A DNA stretch of 29,928 bases. It comes from Fen-1077 sp050014355. GTDB lineage: Bacteria > Chloroflexota > Dehalococcoidia > Dehalococcoidales > RBG-16-60-22. Under the pieces are notes generated by a model that worked only from the letters and a program-made list of their open reading frames with translations, had not been told where the DNA came from and did not search any database. The translations under genes and the position numbers were made by a program. Where the stretch lies: assembly GCA_050014355.1 (NCBI GenBank), contig JBEKDL010000014.1, forward strand, positions 1 through 29,928. Reading direction: 5' to 3'. This document shows, in pieces, positions 1-7,054 of this stretch. Each line of letters opens with the position of its first letter. The stretch's first letter is position 1.

Positions 1-408
1 AAGAAAATGAGCAAGAGCGAGACCGCCCCGAACCACGCCATCAACCTGCTGGATAAGCCGGACGCCATCCGCGCCAAGCTGGCGCGCGCCACCACCGATT
101 CGCTGAAGGAAATCCGCTTCGATGAAGCGCGTCCCGGCATCTATAATCTACTAACGATTTACCAGACGCTGACCGGAAAGAATAAAAAAGATATCGAAGC
201 GCAGTTCGAGGGGAAGGGCTACGGCGACTTCAAGAAGGCGGTCGCCGAGGTCGTCATCGAAAGTCTGCGCCCGCTCCAGGAGCGCTTTAAAGCGCTGACC
301 GCCGAGCCCGGCCACATTGATGCTATTCTGAAAGCCGGGGCAGATAAAGCGCGTCCCATCGCGGAGAAAACCCTGGCCGAGGTACAGAAGAAGATAGGAC
401 TGGGTTAG
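1..408 (+). CDS. trpS: Tryptophanyl-tRNA synthetase, C-terminal part (5' end outside window)
   Basis: The reading frame is open from base 1 and begins with codons for K-K-M-S-K-S. This is the KMSKS ATP-binding signature of class I aminoacyl-tRNA synthetases, so the ATG at 7 is internal and not a start. TrpRS charges tRNA-Trp in the cytoplasm. The rest matches the TrpRS C-terminal helical domain: the segment LKEIRFDEARPGIYNLL, then DIEAQFEGKGYGDFK, then a helix ending in EKTLAEVQKKIGLG. About 135 codons are present, roughly the last 40 percent of a usual 330-residue enzyme. The gene faces the small membrane-protein gene at 466-672 tail to tail. No clear terminator is seen in the 57-nt gap. Identification is strong, but the N-terminal catalytic part cannot be checked here. 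Confidence 0.93.
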   Translation, partial: KKMSKSETAPNHAINLLDKPDAIRAKLARATTDSLKEIRFDEARPGIYNLLTIYQTLTGKNKKDIEAQFEGKGYGDFKKAVAEVVIESLRPLQERFKALTAEPGHIDAILKAGADKARPIAEKTLAEVQKKIGLG

Positions 409-465
409 CCTCTTTGAGGATTGTGTCAGTTTCAATGAGAAGACCCGTCAGGTAAAGGCGGGGCG

Positions 466-672
466 TCAGCCCTTTTTACCCCGGAATTTGCGGTAAACTT
501 CGATTAAAATGACATTAATGACAAGGGATAAAAACACCGGTATGGCCACAATCCACCAGTGACGTTCTATCTGGATGCCGAGGCGCGCGCAGACCCCGAG
601 CACGATAAAGGTAATAATTATCCCCAGCGAAACACATCCGCCCGCCAGAAAGATATACTCCCCGACTCTCAT
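466..672 (-). CDS. Small two-span membrane protein of unknown function
   Basis: This is a 68-residue ORF with two hydrophobic stretches, about residues 7-29 and 41-60, separated by a short linker (RLGIQIERHWW) and followed by a basic tail (YRKFRGKKG). The positive tail suggests that both ends lie in the cytoplasm. Neither segment has a lipobox or catalytic motif, and I do not recognise a family. It starts at an ATG at 672, and the + strand downstream of it is AT-rich leader sequence. It is convergent with trpS. Its composition (real membrane spans with a sharp polar tail) argues for a genuine gene rather than a chance ORF, but the short length keeps confidence moderate. Confidence 0.55.
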   Translation of the reverse strand: MRVGEYIFLAGGCVSLGIIITFIVLGVCARLGIQIERHWWIVAIPVFLSLVINVILIEVYRKFRGKKG

Positions 673-813
673 AGGTGATTATTATAGGCTATAGGTTGAG
701 GCGGCACAAATCCTGCCCGGATTTACGTTTAAAAAGGCTCTTATTTGACTTTTTAAAATATATAGGAGATAATATCACCAGTAAATGTTGCGTCTGCGAA
801 AGGGGTACGCCAA

Positions 814-1110
814 TTGTTTCACGCGGCCAGATGGAAGGCTTACTTGAGGAAACTTCAAAAAGATGCAGAAAACGGTGTTTTAAGCGCCGATGAGACCGAC
901 CCGGACAAAGTGATTTATCACATCTATCACTCGCAGAAAATCTGGTTCACGCGCGATGAAGACAGCGGCCATAAAAAATCAGCGCGGGAAAACCTCGATA
1001 AGTGCGATGCCCTGCTGGCCGAATGCGCCACGATGGTAGATGACCTGGAGGAAACGCTCGCTAACACCCCCAAGCCCAGCACCGTTCTCGACTGGAGCCG
1101 GCTCTGGTAA
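814..1110 (+). CDS. Hypothetical acidic helical protein
   Basis: This is a 98-residue ORF that I do not recognise. It opens with a basic helix (RWKAYLRKLQKD), continues with an acidic middle (SADETDPDKV) and ends with a predicted amphipathic helix containing CDALLAECATMVDDLEETL. The frame is closed upstream by a TAG at 763, and the only starts in frame are non-ATG. The TTG at 814 is chosen because an AAAGGGG-like ribosome-binding segment lies 8-14 nt upstream. A better SD (AGGAG at 764-768) lies further up but has no ATG, GTG or TTG at the right distance, so an ATA start near 769 or a small frameshift cannot be excluded. A strong terminator follows 24 nt after the stop, which supports transcription in this direction. 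Confidence 0.5.
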   Translation: MFHAARWKAYLRKLQKDAENGVLSADETDPDKVIYHIYHSQKIWFTRDEDSGHKKSARENLDKCDALLAECATMVDDLEETLANTPKPSTVLDWSRLW

Positions 1111-1133
1111 GAAGGCGCTTTAACTGAAAGTAA

Positions 1134-1162
1134 AAAGGGGGCGAAAGCCCCCTTTCTTGTTG
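1134..1162 (+). terminator. Rho-independent terminator after the 814-1110 gene
   Basis: A perfect 9-bp stem (AAAGGGGGC at 1134-1142 with GCCCCCTTT at 1147-1155) closes a GAAA tetraloop. It is followed by a moderately T-rich tail (CTTGTTGTTG). The A-rich left flank could also make it work for transcripts arriving from the other side. Confidence 0.8.
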
Positions 1163-1165
1163 TTG

Positions 1166-1235
1166 CCTCACCCCCTGGCCCCCTCTCCAAACAGGGCATT
1201 GGAAGGAATCTTGAATATTTTGTTTGGAGAGGGGG
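1166..1235. repeat. Dispersed palindromic intergenic repeat, copy A
   Basis: The unit starts CCTCACCCCCTGG and contains a perfect 14-bp inverted repeat (1179-1192 against 1222-1235, left arm CCCCCTCTCCAAAC) around a 29-nt centre. The same head and both arms recur at 22702-22770 with an unrelated centre. A head-only fragment lies at 5833-5855. It contains no ORF, so it resembles a REP/MITE-type element. Confidence 0.8.
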
Positions 1236-1244
1236 AAATCAATT

Positions 1245-1271
1245 GAGAGTCCCGATGTTGTCGGGACTCTC
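1245..1271. repeat. Perfect 11-bp hairpin
   Basis: GAGAGTCCCGA (1245-1255) pairs perfectly with TCGGGACTCTC (1261-1271) across a 5-nt loop. There is no T-tract, so it is not a classic terminator. It directly follows repeat copy A and is probably part of the same non-coding repeat cluster. Confidence 0.65.
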
Positions 1272-1452
1272 GCTGCGCACTTCCCCTTACGAGAAAATGA
1301 GCACAATAGAGAGATGAGAATTGTATCAATCAGTTCGACGCTTGGAGACGAAGGCAGTATTACCTGCGGTTCTTGTAATCACAAGCGCGGTGAGCGAGTC
1401 CTCCCATGACAGAATGATAAAAGCAGATTGGTTGGCTCCGCCGGCGATGACG
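1272..1452. other. Non-coding remainder of the 1111-1452 gap
   Basis: I see no convincing gene here. ORFs crossing this stretch have no SD and no family likeness. The segment near 1425-1450 (GATTGGTTGGCTCC...GATGACG) may be a decayed member of the ATTGC...GCAATGAC repeat found at 22149-22200 and 22892-22935. Confidence 0.4.
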
Positions 1453-1980
1453 TTAACCCGGATTACTGAAGTCCTGCGGTGTCAGAGAAAACATTACCGC
1501 ATCGTACACTTTATCGCGCACAATAATCCTGTTTCTTTGAATTCCTTCGCGGTGCGCCCCCGCCTTTTCCGCCACCCGCTGGCTGCGCGAATTACCGGTA
1601 GCCACCACAATCTCGATGCGGTTGAGCCCCAGCTGTTTAAAGCCCCATCCCGCCAGCAGCCGGGTCGCCGCCGGGGCTATGCCATTTCCCATACGGCTCG
1701 TCCGGACCCAGTAGCCCAAGTTGGCCAGGCGGTTAGAATAGTCGATACGGTTGATACCGCAGCCGCCGATTATCGCTCCATCTTTAGCGTCCAGGATAAC
1801 AAACTCATAGGAGTTGCCCTTTTGCCATTCCCCGGGCCTTTGCTTGACCCAAACGCGGCTTTCTTTTACGGAGTAGTCTTTGTGCGCGAAAGGGAGCCAA
1901 GGCGCGAGCTCCGCCAGGGACTCTCGAATCGCTTTATGGGTCTCATCGATGTCTTTCTTTTCGTAAGGGCGCAGTATCAC
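1453..1980 (-). CDS. GNAT-family N-acetyltransferase, RimJ/RimL type
   Basis: The 175-residue frame is a typical ribosomal-protein-acetyltransferase-like GNAT protein. Such enzymes transfer acetyl from acetyl-CoA to N-terminal amines or small amines. Visible family features are the N-terminal strand ILRPYEKKDIDE, the central FVILDAKDGAIIGGCGI strand pair, the acetyl-CoA loop RMGNGIAPAATRLLAGWGF and the late segment RIEIVVATGNSRSQRVAEKAG. The listed start is a GTG at 1980 with no SD. An in-frame ATT at 2011-2013 is probably the true start: it lies 9 nt after a GGAGG (2023-2027 on the complementary strand). It adds INRDVILNDGK, a natural first strand for this fold. The gene has its own promoter (2046-2075) and diverges from the flavoprotein gene at 2200. 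The acetylation target is unknown. Confidence 0.88.
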   Translation of the reverse strand: MILRPYEKKDIDETHKAIRESLAELAPWLPFAHKDYSVKESRVWVKQRPGEWQKGNSYEFVILDAKDGAIIGGCGINRIDYSNRLANLGYWVRTSRMGNGIAPAATRLLAGWGFKQLGLNRIEIVVATGNSRSQRVAEKAGAHREGIQRNRIIVRDKVYDAVMFSLTPQDFSNPG

Positions 1981-2045
1981 TTTGCCGTCATTTAAAATTA
2001 CGTCGCGGTTAATCGTTTTTATCCTCCGTCAGCTTAATAAGACAT

Positions 2046-2075
2046 ATCATACGTACAGTCGATTATTCCTGTCAA
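2046..2075 (-). promoter_or_regulatory. Sigma70-type promoter for the acetyltransferase gene
   Basis: Read on the minus strand: TTGACA (2070-2075), 18-nt spacer, TATGAT (2046-2051). The predicted start is near 2039, which leaves a leader of about 26 nt to the ATT codon at 2013. It would leave about 59 nt to the GTG at 1980. Confidence 0.65.
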
Positions 2076-2092
2076 CCTGTCGCCTGACCAGC

Positions 2093-2121
2093 TTGAATTC
2101 GGTCTTATTTCGTGATAAAGT
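2093..2121 (+). promoter_or_regulatory. Possible promoter for the 2200-5819 operon
   Basis: TTGAAT (2093-2098) and TAAAGT (2116-2121) are separated by 17 nt. The -10 match is weak. If used, the leader is about 70 nt and includes the hairpin at 2166-2189. Confidence 0.35.
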
Positions 2122-2158
2122 TGATGTGGTGAAAAATCCGCTTTTCAAAGCTAAAATC

Positions 2159-2199
2159 AGGAGGTAGCTATCCCTTTCCGGGGATGGCTTTTTTTGCCC
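2159..2199 (+). promoter_or_regulatory. SD followed by terminator-like hairpin directly before the ATG at 2200
   Basis: A consensus SD, AGGAGGT (2159-2165), touches a 9-bp stem (AGCTATCCC at 2166-2174, GGGATGGCT at 2181-2189, one G-T pair) with a 6-nt loop. Seven Ts (2189-2195) follow, then GCCC and the ATG. By shape it is an intrinsic terminator. By position it could also act as a fold that brings the SD to about 10-11 nt from the start codon. Confidence 0.7.
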
Positions 2200-4431
2200 A
2201 TGGCCGAAAATATTAAGCTCACCATCGATGGAAAAGAAGTAGAAGTCGAGACAGGCACAACGGTACTGCGGGCGTCCCAGCGCGCCGGCATCTATGTCCC
2301 CACCCTGTGCTACCACCCCGATTTACAGCCTTATGGCGGCTGCCGCATGTGCGTCGTCGAGATTGAAAAAATGCGCGGCCTGCCCACCTCCTGCACGACG
2401 CCGGCCACCGCCGGAATGGTCGTGAAAACGAATACCCCACAGCTCCAGGACTTGAGGCGGTCGATTTTGCAACTCACGCTTTCGGAGCACCCCAACGCCT
2501 GCCTGACCTGCCAACGGCGCGAGCGCTGCGGGCCGAACGATATCTGTTTACACGATGTATCGGTCAATGAGCGCTGCGTCAGCTGCCCCGCCAATTACCA
2601 TTGCGAACTGCAAAACCTGGTGGACTATCTCGGCATCAAAGAAATCGCGCTGCCTTATAACTACAAAAAGCTCCCGGTGGACTTCGCGCGGGAGCCGCTC
2701 ATACGGCGAGACTACAATCTCTGTATCCTCTGCGGCCGTTGTGTGCAAATGTGTGCGGATGTAAGAGGGATAGGTGTGTATAGCTTCATCAATCGGGGTT
2801 TCGACACGATAGTCAGCACCGCTGCCGACCGACCGCTACAGGACTCGAGATGCCGTTTCTGCGGGGCATGCGTCGAGGTGTGCCCGACCGGAGCCCTGAC
2901 GGACACCGACGCGGCCTACCATCCCGACCGCGACTGGGAAGAGGTGGCCGTACCCTGCAGGCACGCCTGTCCGGCGGGCATCAACGTGCCACTGTACGTC
3001 TACCTGGCGGGGCAGGGCAAGTTCCAGGAATCGCTGGCTATCGTGCGGGAAAAAGTGCCTTTCCCCAGCGTGCTGGGGCGCGTATGTATCCACCCGTGTG
3101 AAGAGGCCTGCCGGCGCGGCGCGTTGAACGAACCGATTTCAATTAAATTTCTAAAACGCTTCGTGGCCGACCGGGACGCCGGTTTCTGGAAGCATTACGC
3201 GCGTAAATCACCGCCGACCGGCAAGAAAGTGGCCATTATCGGCTCGGGGCCGGCGGGGCTGACCGCCGGCTATTACCTGGCTAAAGCGGGGCATACGGTG
3301 ACCGTTTTCGAACAGTTCTCCAAAGCCGGCGGAATGATGCGGGTGGGCATTCCGGACTACCGCCTGCCGCCGGAGGTACTCGACGGCGAAATAGAGGAAA
3401 TACGGAGCGCTGGAGTTGACATAAAGCTAAACAGCCGGATTGAGTCCATTGATAGTCTTTTCGAGCAGGGTTACGAAGCTGTTTTCCTGGCGCCGGGGGC
3501 GCATATGGGCATGCCGATGGGCGTGGAAGGGGACAAGCTCCCAGGCGTCTATGACGGCGCCTCTTTCTTGAGAGACGCTAACCTCGGCGCCAAGACAAAT
3601 GTCGGTAAAAGGGTAGCGGTCATCGGTGGCGGCAACGTAGCTATCGATGGCGCCCGCGTGGCGCTGCGCCTCGGGGCTGAAGACGTCAGGATTCTTTACC
3701 GCCGCACACGGGCGGAGATGCCCGCCAGCCCGGAAGAGGTGGAAGCGGCTCTGGAAGAAGGGATAAAAATCGATTTTCTCACCGGGCACGTGAAAGTGGT
3801 CCGCAAGGACGGCTACTTGGCGCTGACCTGCAACCGCATGGAACTCGGCGAGCCGGACGCCAGCGGGCGGCGGCGCCCGGTACCTATCAAGGGAAGTGAA
3901 TTTGATATTGAACTGGACGTTATCATCGGCGCTATCGGCCAGGCGCCGGATATCCCGGCCGGGTTCAAGGTAAAGACAGCGCGCGGCAACACCATCCAGA
4001 CCGACTCCGGAACGCTGTCCACCAGCCGGAAAGGCGTCTGGGCGGGCGGCGACGCGGTCACCGGGCCGGATTCTGTCATCAGGGCGATTGCCGCGGGCAG
4101 GATGGCGGCCAGCAGCATCGATAGATACCTGGGGGGCAACGGCAACATCGAAGAAGAGCTGACCACGGAAAGAAAAATCGGCACGTGCGCCGGTCCGACC
4201 CCGCAAGATTTTACCCCGCAGCGACGCGTTAAAATGCCCTCTCTGCCCCAGGAAAAAGTGAAAGATAATTTTACCGAGGTGGAACTCGGGCTTTATCACG
4301 ATGAGGCTATCGCCGAGGGCAAGCGCTGCTTCCAGTGCGGTTTCCGCTATCAAATCACCCCGCCCCCCTGTCCTCCGGGCGTTCAAAAGAAGAGGGCGTG
4401 GGAGCTGGAAAATTTAGAGCCTGCGAAATAG
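2200..4431 (+). CDS. Multi-cluster FeS flavoprotein: NuoG-like N-terminus fused to GltD-type NAD(P)H oxidoreductase
   Basis: The protein is 743 residues from the ATG at 2200, which matches the usual NuoG-type first strand IKLTIDGKEVEV. Domains in order: a [2Fe-2S] ferredoxin (C37, C48, C51, C65); a His-Cys3 cluster site HPNACLTC...C (H97, C101, C104, C110); a second Cys-rich module ending CVSCPANYHCELQ (C126, C129, C135); two [4Fe-4S] sites (C175/178/181/185 and C218/221/224/228); a GltD-like FeS domain (CRHAC, CIHPCEEAC); an FAD site GSGPAG from G348; an NAD(P)H site GGGNVA from G476; and the FAD-closing motif GGDAV. By family it passes electrons between NAD(P)H and a ferredoxin or partner oxidoreductase in the cytosol. 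No formate dehydrogenase, hydrogenase or other partner is adjacent. The MFS gene follows after 5 nt. The partner and direction of electron flow are unknown. Confidence 0.88.
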   Translation: MAENIKLTIDGKEVEVETGTTVLRASQRAGIYVPTLCYHPDLQPYGGCRMCVVEIEKMRGLPTSCTTPATAGMVVKTNTPQLQDLRRSILQLTLSEHPNACLTCQRRERCGPNDICLHDVSVNERCVSCPANYHCELQNLVDYLGIKEIALPYNYKKLPVDFAREPLIRRDYNLCILCGRCVQMCADVRGIGVYSFINRGFDTIVSTAADRPLQDSRCRFCGACVEVCPTGALTDTDAAYHPDRDWEEVAVPCRHACPAGINVPLYVYLAGQGKFQESLAIVREKVPFPSVLGRVCIHPCEEACRRGALNEPISIKFLKRFVADRDAGFWKHYARKSPPTGKKVAIIGSGPAGLTAGYYLAKAGHTVTVFEQFSKAGGMMRVGIPDYRLPPEVLDGEIEEIRSAGVDIKLNSRIESIDSLFEQGYEAVFLAPGAHMGMPMGVEGDKLPGVYDGASFLRDANLGAKTNVGKRVAVIGGGNVAIDGARVALRLGAEDVRILYRRTRAEMPASPEEVEAALEEGIKIDFLTGHVKVVRKDGYLALTCNRMELGEPDASGRRRPVPIKGSEFDIELDVIIGAIGQAPDIPAGFKVKTARGNTIQTDSGTLSTSRKGVWAGGDAVTGPDSVIRAIAAGRMAASSIDRYLGGNGNIEEELTTERKIGTCAGPTPQDFTPQRRVKMPSLPQEKVKDNFTEVELGLYHDEAIAEGKRCFQCGFRYQITPPPCPPGVQKKRAWELENLEPAK

Positions 4432-4436
4432 CTGCG

Positions 4437-5819
4437 ATGGCACACAGCTCCGCCCCCGATGGAAGTAAGCAGAGCGTTCTTATCATCGCCACTGTCTCGG
4501 CGTTCATCGTGCCGTTCCTGGTATCTTCAATCAACGTAGCCCTGCCGAAAATGACCATCGAGCTCCACATGGAAGCCGTGGTCATGACCTGGGTGAACAC
4601 CATTTATCTCCTGGCCGTCGCTATGGCGCAGGTCCCTATGGGCCGCCTGGCAGATATCTACGGGCGCAAGAAAATATTCATCACGGGGCTGGCGATATCG
4701 GCAGTGGCGGCGTTGGGCGGGGCGCTGGCCAACTCTGTACCGGTGCTGCTTATCAGCCGGACTCTCCAGGGAGTGGGCGCCGGCATGACGTTCAACACCA
4801 TTATCGCGGTCGTGACCTCGATATACCCTTCCGAAAGCCGGGGCCGGGCGCTGGGCATCAGCATGTCAGGGACATATGTCGGGCTAACCTTCGGGCCGCT
4901 TATCGGCGGCTATCTTACCGAACAATTCGGCTGGCCGAGCATCTTTTTCCTTAGCGCCGGCCTGAATTTATCGGTGTTAATGTTTGCTTTTCTGACTTTT
5001 AAAGGCGAATGGCGTGAAGCCAGGGGTGAAAAGTTCGAGGCTCTGGATTCCATCATCTATACCGTGGCGATAGCCATGTTCATGTACGGTTTCTCGTCCC
5101 TGCCCGCCGTGAGCGGCATAGTCTTTTTGCTGGCAGGGGTGGTAGGACTAATCTATTTCATCAGGCGAGAGCTCAATAAAGCGAGCCCGATTCTCGATTT
5201 CCGTCTTTTTAGAAACAACCGCGTTTTTCTTTTCTGCAATATCGCCACTTTGAGCAACTACCTGGCAACTTACGCGCTGACTTTTCTGTTGAGCCTCTAT
5301 CTCCAGTTTATCAAGGGGTTCTCGCCGCAGATGGCCGGTCTGGTCATGATTACGTCCTCGGTCCCCATGGCGGTCTTTACCCCGATAGCGGGACGCCTTT
5401 CAGATAGAATCGAACCGCGGCTGGTAGCGGCGGCGGGGCAATTACTCAATGTTATGGCCCTGGTCCTGCTGATTTTCCTGAACAGCGCTTCCGGCCTCTG
5501 GCTGGTTATTCTCGCGCTGGTGCTCTATGGAACAGGTATCGGCCTTTTTTCGTCACCCAATACCAACGCGATTATGGGGTCGGTGGAGAAGAAAGTGCTG
5601 GGAGCGGTCTCCGGCACCGTCGGTACAATGCGGACGGGCGGGATGATGTTGAGCATGGGCATCATGATGATAATCTTCACGGTATTCATCGGGCAGGCGG
5701 AAATCACGCGCCCGCTTTATCCCCAGTTCCTGACGAGCGCCAGGGTTGGCTTCATCATCTTCACTGTCCTCGGTTTCGGGGGCGTGCTAGCGCAATATGC
5801 CGCCCGGAAAAAAGCTTAG
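4437..5819 (+). CDS. MFS transporter, DHA2 (14-TMS) family drug/metabolite exporter
   Basis: From the ATG at 4437 the protein has 460 residues, the usual size for 14-span DHA2 antiporters, which export drugs or organic solutes using the proton gradient. The first span (VLIIATVSAFIVPFLVSSINVALP) matches the DHA2 start. Motif A is GRLADIYGRKK between spans 2 and 3. The motif C region is GTYVGLTFGPLIGGYL in span 5. Further evenly spaced hydrophobic spans run to the C-terminal tail AQYAARKKA. The frame is open upstream to 4335, but those codons overlap the flavoprotein gene, so the ATG at 4437 is preferred although its SD is weak. Translation is probably coupled to the preceding gene across the 5-nt gap. 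The substrate is unknown. Confidence 0.9.
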   Translation: MAHSSAPDGSKQSVLIIATVSAFIVPFLVSSINVALPKMTIELHMEAVVMTWVNTIYLLAVAMAQVPMGRLADIYGRKKIFITGLAISAVAALGGALANSVPVLLISRTLQGVGAGMTFNTIIAVVTSIYPSESRGRALGISMSGTYVGLTFGPLIGGYLTEQFGWPSIFFLSAGLNLSVLMFAFLTFKGEWREARGEKFEALDSIIYTVAIAMFMYGFSSLPAVSGIVFLLAGVVGLIYFIRRELNKASPILDFRLFRNNRVFLFCNIATLSNYLATYALTFLLSLYLQFIKGFSPQMAGLVMITSSVPMAVFTPIAGRLSDRIEPRLVAAAGQLLNVMALVLLIFLNSASGLWLVILALVLYGTGIGLFSSPNTNAIMGSVEKKVLGAVSGTVGTMRTGGMMLSMGIMMIIFTVFIGQAEITRPLYPQFLTSARVGFIIFTVLGFGGVLAQYAARKKA

Positions 5820-5832
5820 CGCGATGTATTAA

Positions 5833-5855
5833 CCTCACCCCCTGGCCCCCTTTCC
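5833..5855. repeat. Dispersed repeat, partial copy B
   Basis: The head CCTCACCCCCTGGCCCCCT is identical to copies A (1166) and C (22702). The sequence then diverges, and the right arm GTTTGGAGAGGGGG is missing or decayed (AAGGAGAGGA at 5871-5880). It lies between convergent genes. Confidence 0.65.
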
Positions 5856-5894
5856 TTACGAGGCAGGATGAAGGAGAGGATACCAAACCGGTCA

Positions 5895-6365
5895 TCACTT
5901 AGACCAGACCAGGTCGACTTTGGCGGTTACTTCCTTAGATGTAATGAGTGAGAAGGAGTTATCAAATATCAGGTGGTAATTTCCTGAATCTGATATCGCA
6001 ACGCTGATATTGGATGAAGTCAATTTTCCGGAATAGTAAAGAGTCGGTTCGTTGTGACCAGTGATCCATTTCCCAAAAACCGCATCATTCAGTATCGACA
6101 CCTCGATGTCATTACCTGACCCGCCTGATGCTTTAAACGCGCCTGTTACTCCGGCGTTATGCATCGTACCGGTATCCACTTCAAATTTAATGTCATAGTA
6201 TTCGCCGGCACCGATGGTAATAACACCGTTTATCAGATTCCGGGTATCTGGTGCGGGAACCGATGAAGATATCTCCGTTGAAACAGAGGGCGCACCGGTG
6301 CAACCAACACTTAATAGCACCAGCGGGAGGGCGAGAGCGAACGTAATGATTTTTATTGTTTTCAT
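5895..6365 (-). CDS. Secreted lipoprotein with GOLD-like beta-sandwich domain
   Basis: The protein is 156 residues from the ATG at 6365. A TTG seven codons upstream keeps the frame open but would only add a poor leader. The N-terminus is a lipoprotein signal: MKTIK, a hydrophobic core and LLSVGC with the lipidated cysteine at C22, followed by a Ser/Thr/Pro-rich linker (about 23-47). The rest is beta-rich: an extended GEYYDIKFEVDTG strand, a DIEVSILND segment and a closing SGNYHLIFDNSFSLITSKEVTAKVDLVW. That closing segment resembles GOLD-type domains (tyrosine, a hydrophobic strand, DNSFS, then a Lys-Val-containing strand). It would be anchored on the outer face of the cytoplasmic membrane. 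The function is unknown, and the neighbours give no clear clue. Confidence 0.75.
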   Translation of the reverse strand: MKTIKIITFALALPLVLLSVGCTGAPSVSTEISSSVPAPDTRNLINGVITIGAGEYYDIKFEVDTGTMHNAGVTGAFKASGGSGNDIEVSILNDAVFGKWITGHNEPTLYYSGKLTSSNISVAISDSGNYHLIFDNSFSLITSKEVTAKVDLVWSK

Positions 6366-6431
6366 ACCTCGTGCCTTAAGCGCCAAGAACTGGATTCGGT
6401 AAAAAATTATAAAAATAGAACGTAAACATGG

Positions 6432-6908
6432 TTACTGCTCTTCGCTCCCGGTGGCCCGGGAGTAGCTGATGCCGTTCCCCACGGTGAAAAAGAGGACGGG
6501 GGTATCGATGCGGTGGAAAATCAGCGGGCAATGCGCGATGTTCCGCGGCGCGAAGATGAGGCAGCTTTGGGTGATAAGGTACTTTTCGTCTCCCAGCCAG
6601 AACTCGATTTCCGCGTTCAGCTCTTTAGGGTTTTCCCTGCGGCTGCCCATGAAGCCCAGTATTTCATCGAAGTCGTGGGAATGGGCGATTTCCGTCTCGA
6701 CTCCCTTGGCGCCTTTCTTATTCCACAGCCAGACGGTATCGCAGTAGAGCGCCCCTTGAGCAATGGTGTTGTTGAGAGAAAGCATGTGCGTGGCCTCGAG
6801 GTAGTTCCCGGAGCGGCGCTGCTCCTCGCGCCTCTTGAGAAAACCGGCAGGCGGCTTCCTGGCGAGGTCTTCCGTAACAATATATTTAGCGTACTTGAGC
6901 CCCGGCAT
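6432..6908 (-). CDS. Cupin-like conserved hypothetical protein
   Basis: The protein is 158 residues from the ATG at 6908, chosen because AGGAGA lies 8-10 nt upstream. The longer frame to 6980 would run through the promoter. The sequence holds a cupin-like core: IAHSHDFDEILGFMGS (histidines and an acidic residue suited to metal binding), a strand AEIEFWLGDEKYLIT and then FAPRNIAHCPLIFHRIDTPVLFFTVG, which matches the second cupin motif with its histidine. The N-terminus (KYAKYIVTEDLARKPP) is outside the core. No reaction can be assigned. It is divergent from a second cupin gene at 7055, with back-to-back promoters. Confidence 0.75.
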   Translation of the reverse strand: MPGLKYAKYIVTEDLARKPPAGFLKRREEQRRSGNYLEATHMLSLNNTIAQGALYCDTVWLWNKKGAKGVETEIAHSHDFDEILGFMGSRRENPKELNAEIEFWLGDEKYLITQSCLIFAPRNIAHCPLIFHRIDTPVLFFTVGNGISYSRATGSEEQ

Positions 6909-6947
6909 TCTTGTCTCTCCTGTAAGTATTTTTTGGCTGGATAAGAA

Positions 6948-6977
6948 ATTATAGGCTGAAAAAAGGCGCGCGGTCAA
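6948..6977 (-). promoter_or_regulatory. Promoter for the cupin-like gene 6432-6908
   Basis: Minus strand: TTGACC (6972-6977), 18-nt spacer, TATAAT (6948-6953). The predicted start near 6941 gives a leader of about 33 nt containing the SD. Confidence 0.7.
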
Positions 6978-6997
6978 CAACGTGGCATGACCCGTCT

Positions 6998-7025
6998 TTT
7001 GCAGGGCCTGAATATCAAGTATAAT
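6998..7025 (+). promoter_or_regulatory. Promoter for cupin and PlsY-like operon
   Basis: TTTGCA (6998-7003), 16-nt spacer, perfect TATAAT (7020-7025). It is divergent from the promoter at 6948-6977. Confidence 0.55.
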
Positions 7026-7054
7026 GGGGAAAAACTGGTGAGGTTGAAATCAAG

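Noticed and set aside
675..893. Cysteine-containing 72-codon ORF
   Set aside because: It overlaps the 814-1110 gene in another frame. Its Arg/Lys/Cys-rich tail (CRKRCFKRR) looks like a shadow, though a frameshift joining the two cannot be fully excluded.
3427..4386. 319-codon minus-strand ORF opposite the flavoprotein gene
   Set aside because: It is an antisense shadow in GC-rich coding DNA, with low-complexity Arg/Ala/Gly content and no recognisable domain.
4335..4436. Upstream start of the MFS transporter
   Set aside because: It overlaps the flavoprotein gene and adds polar sequence before the first span, whereas the ATG at 4437 gives a normal DHA2 N-terminus.
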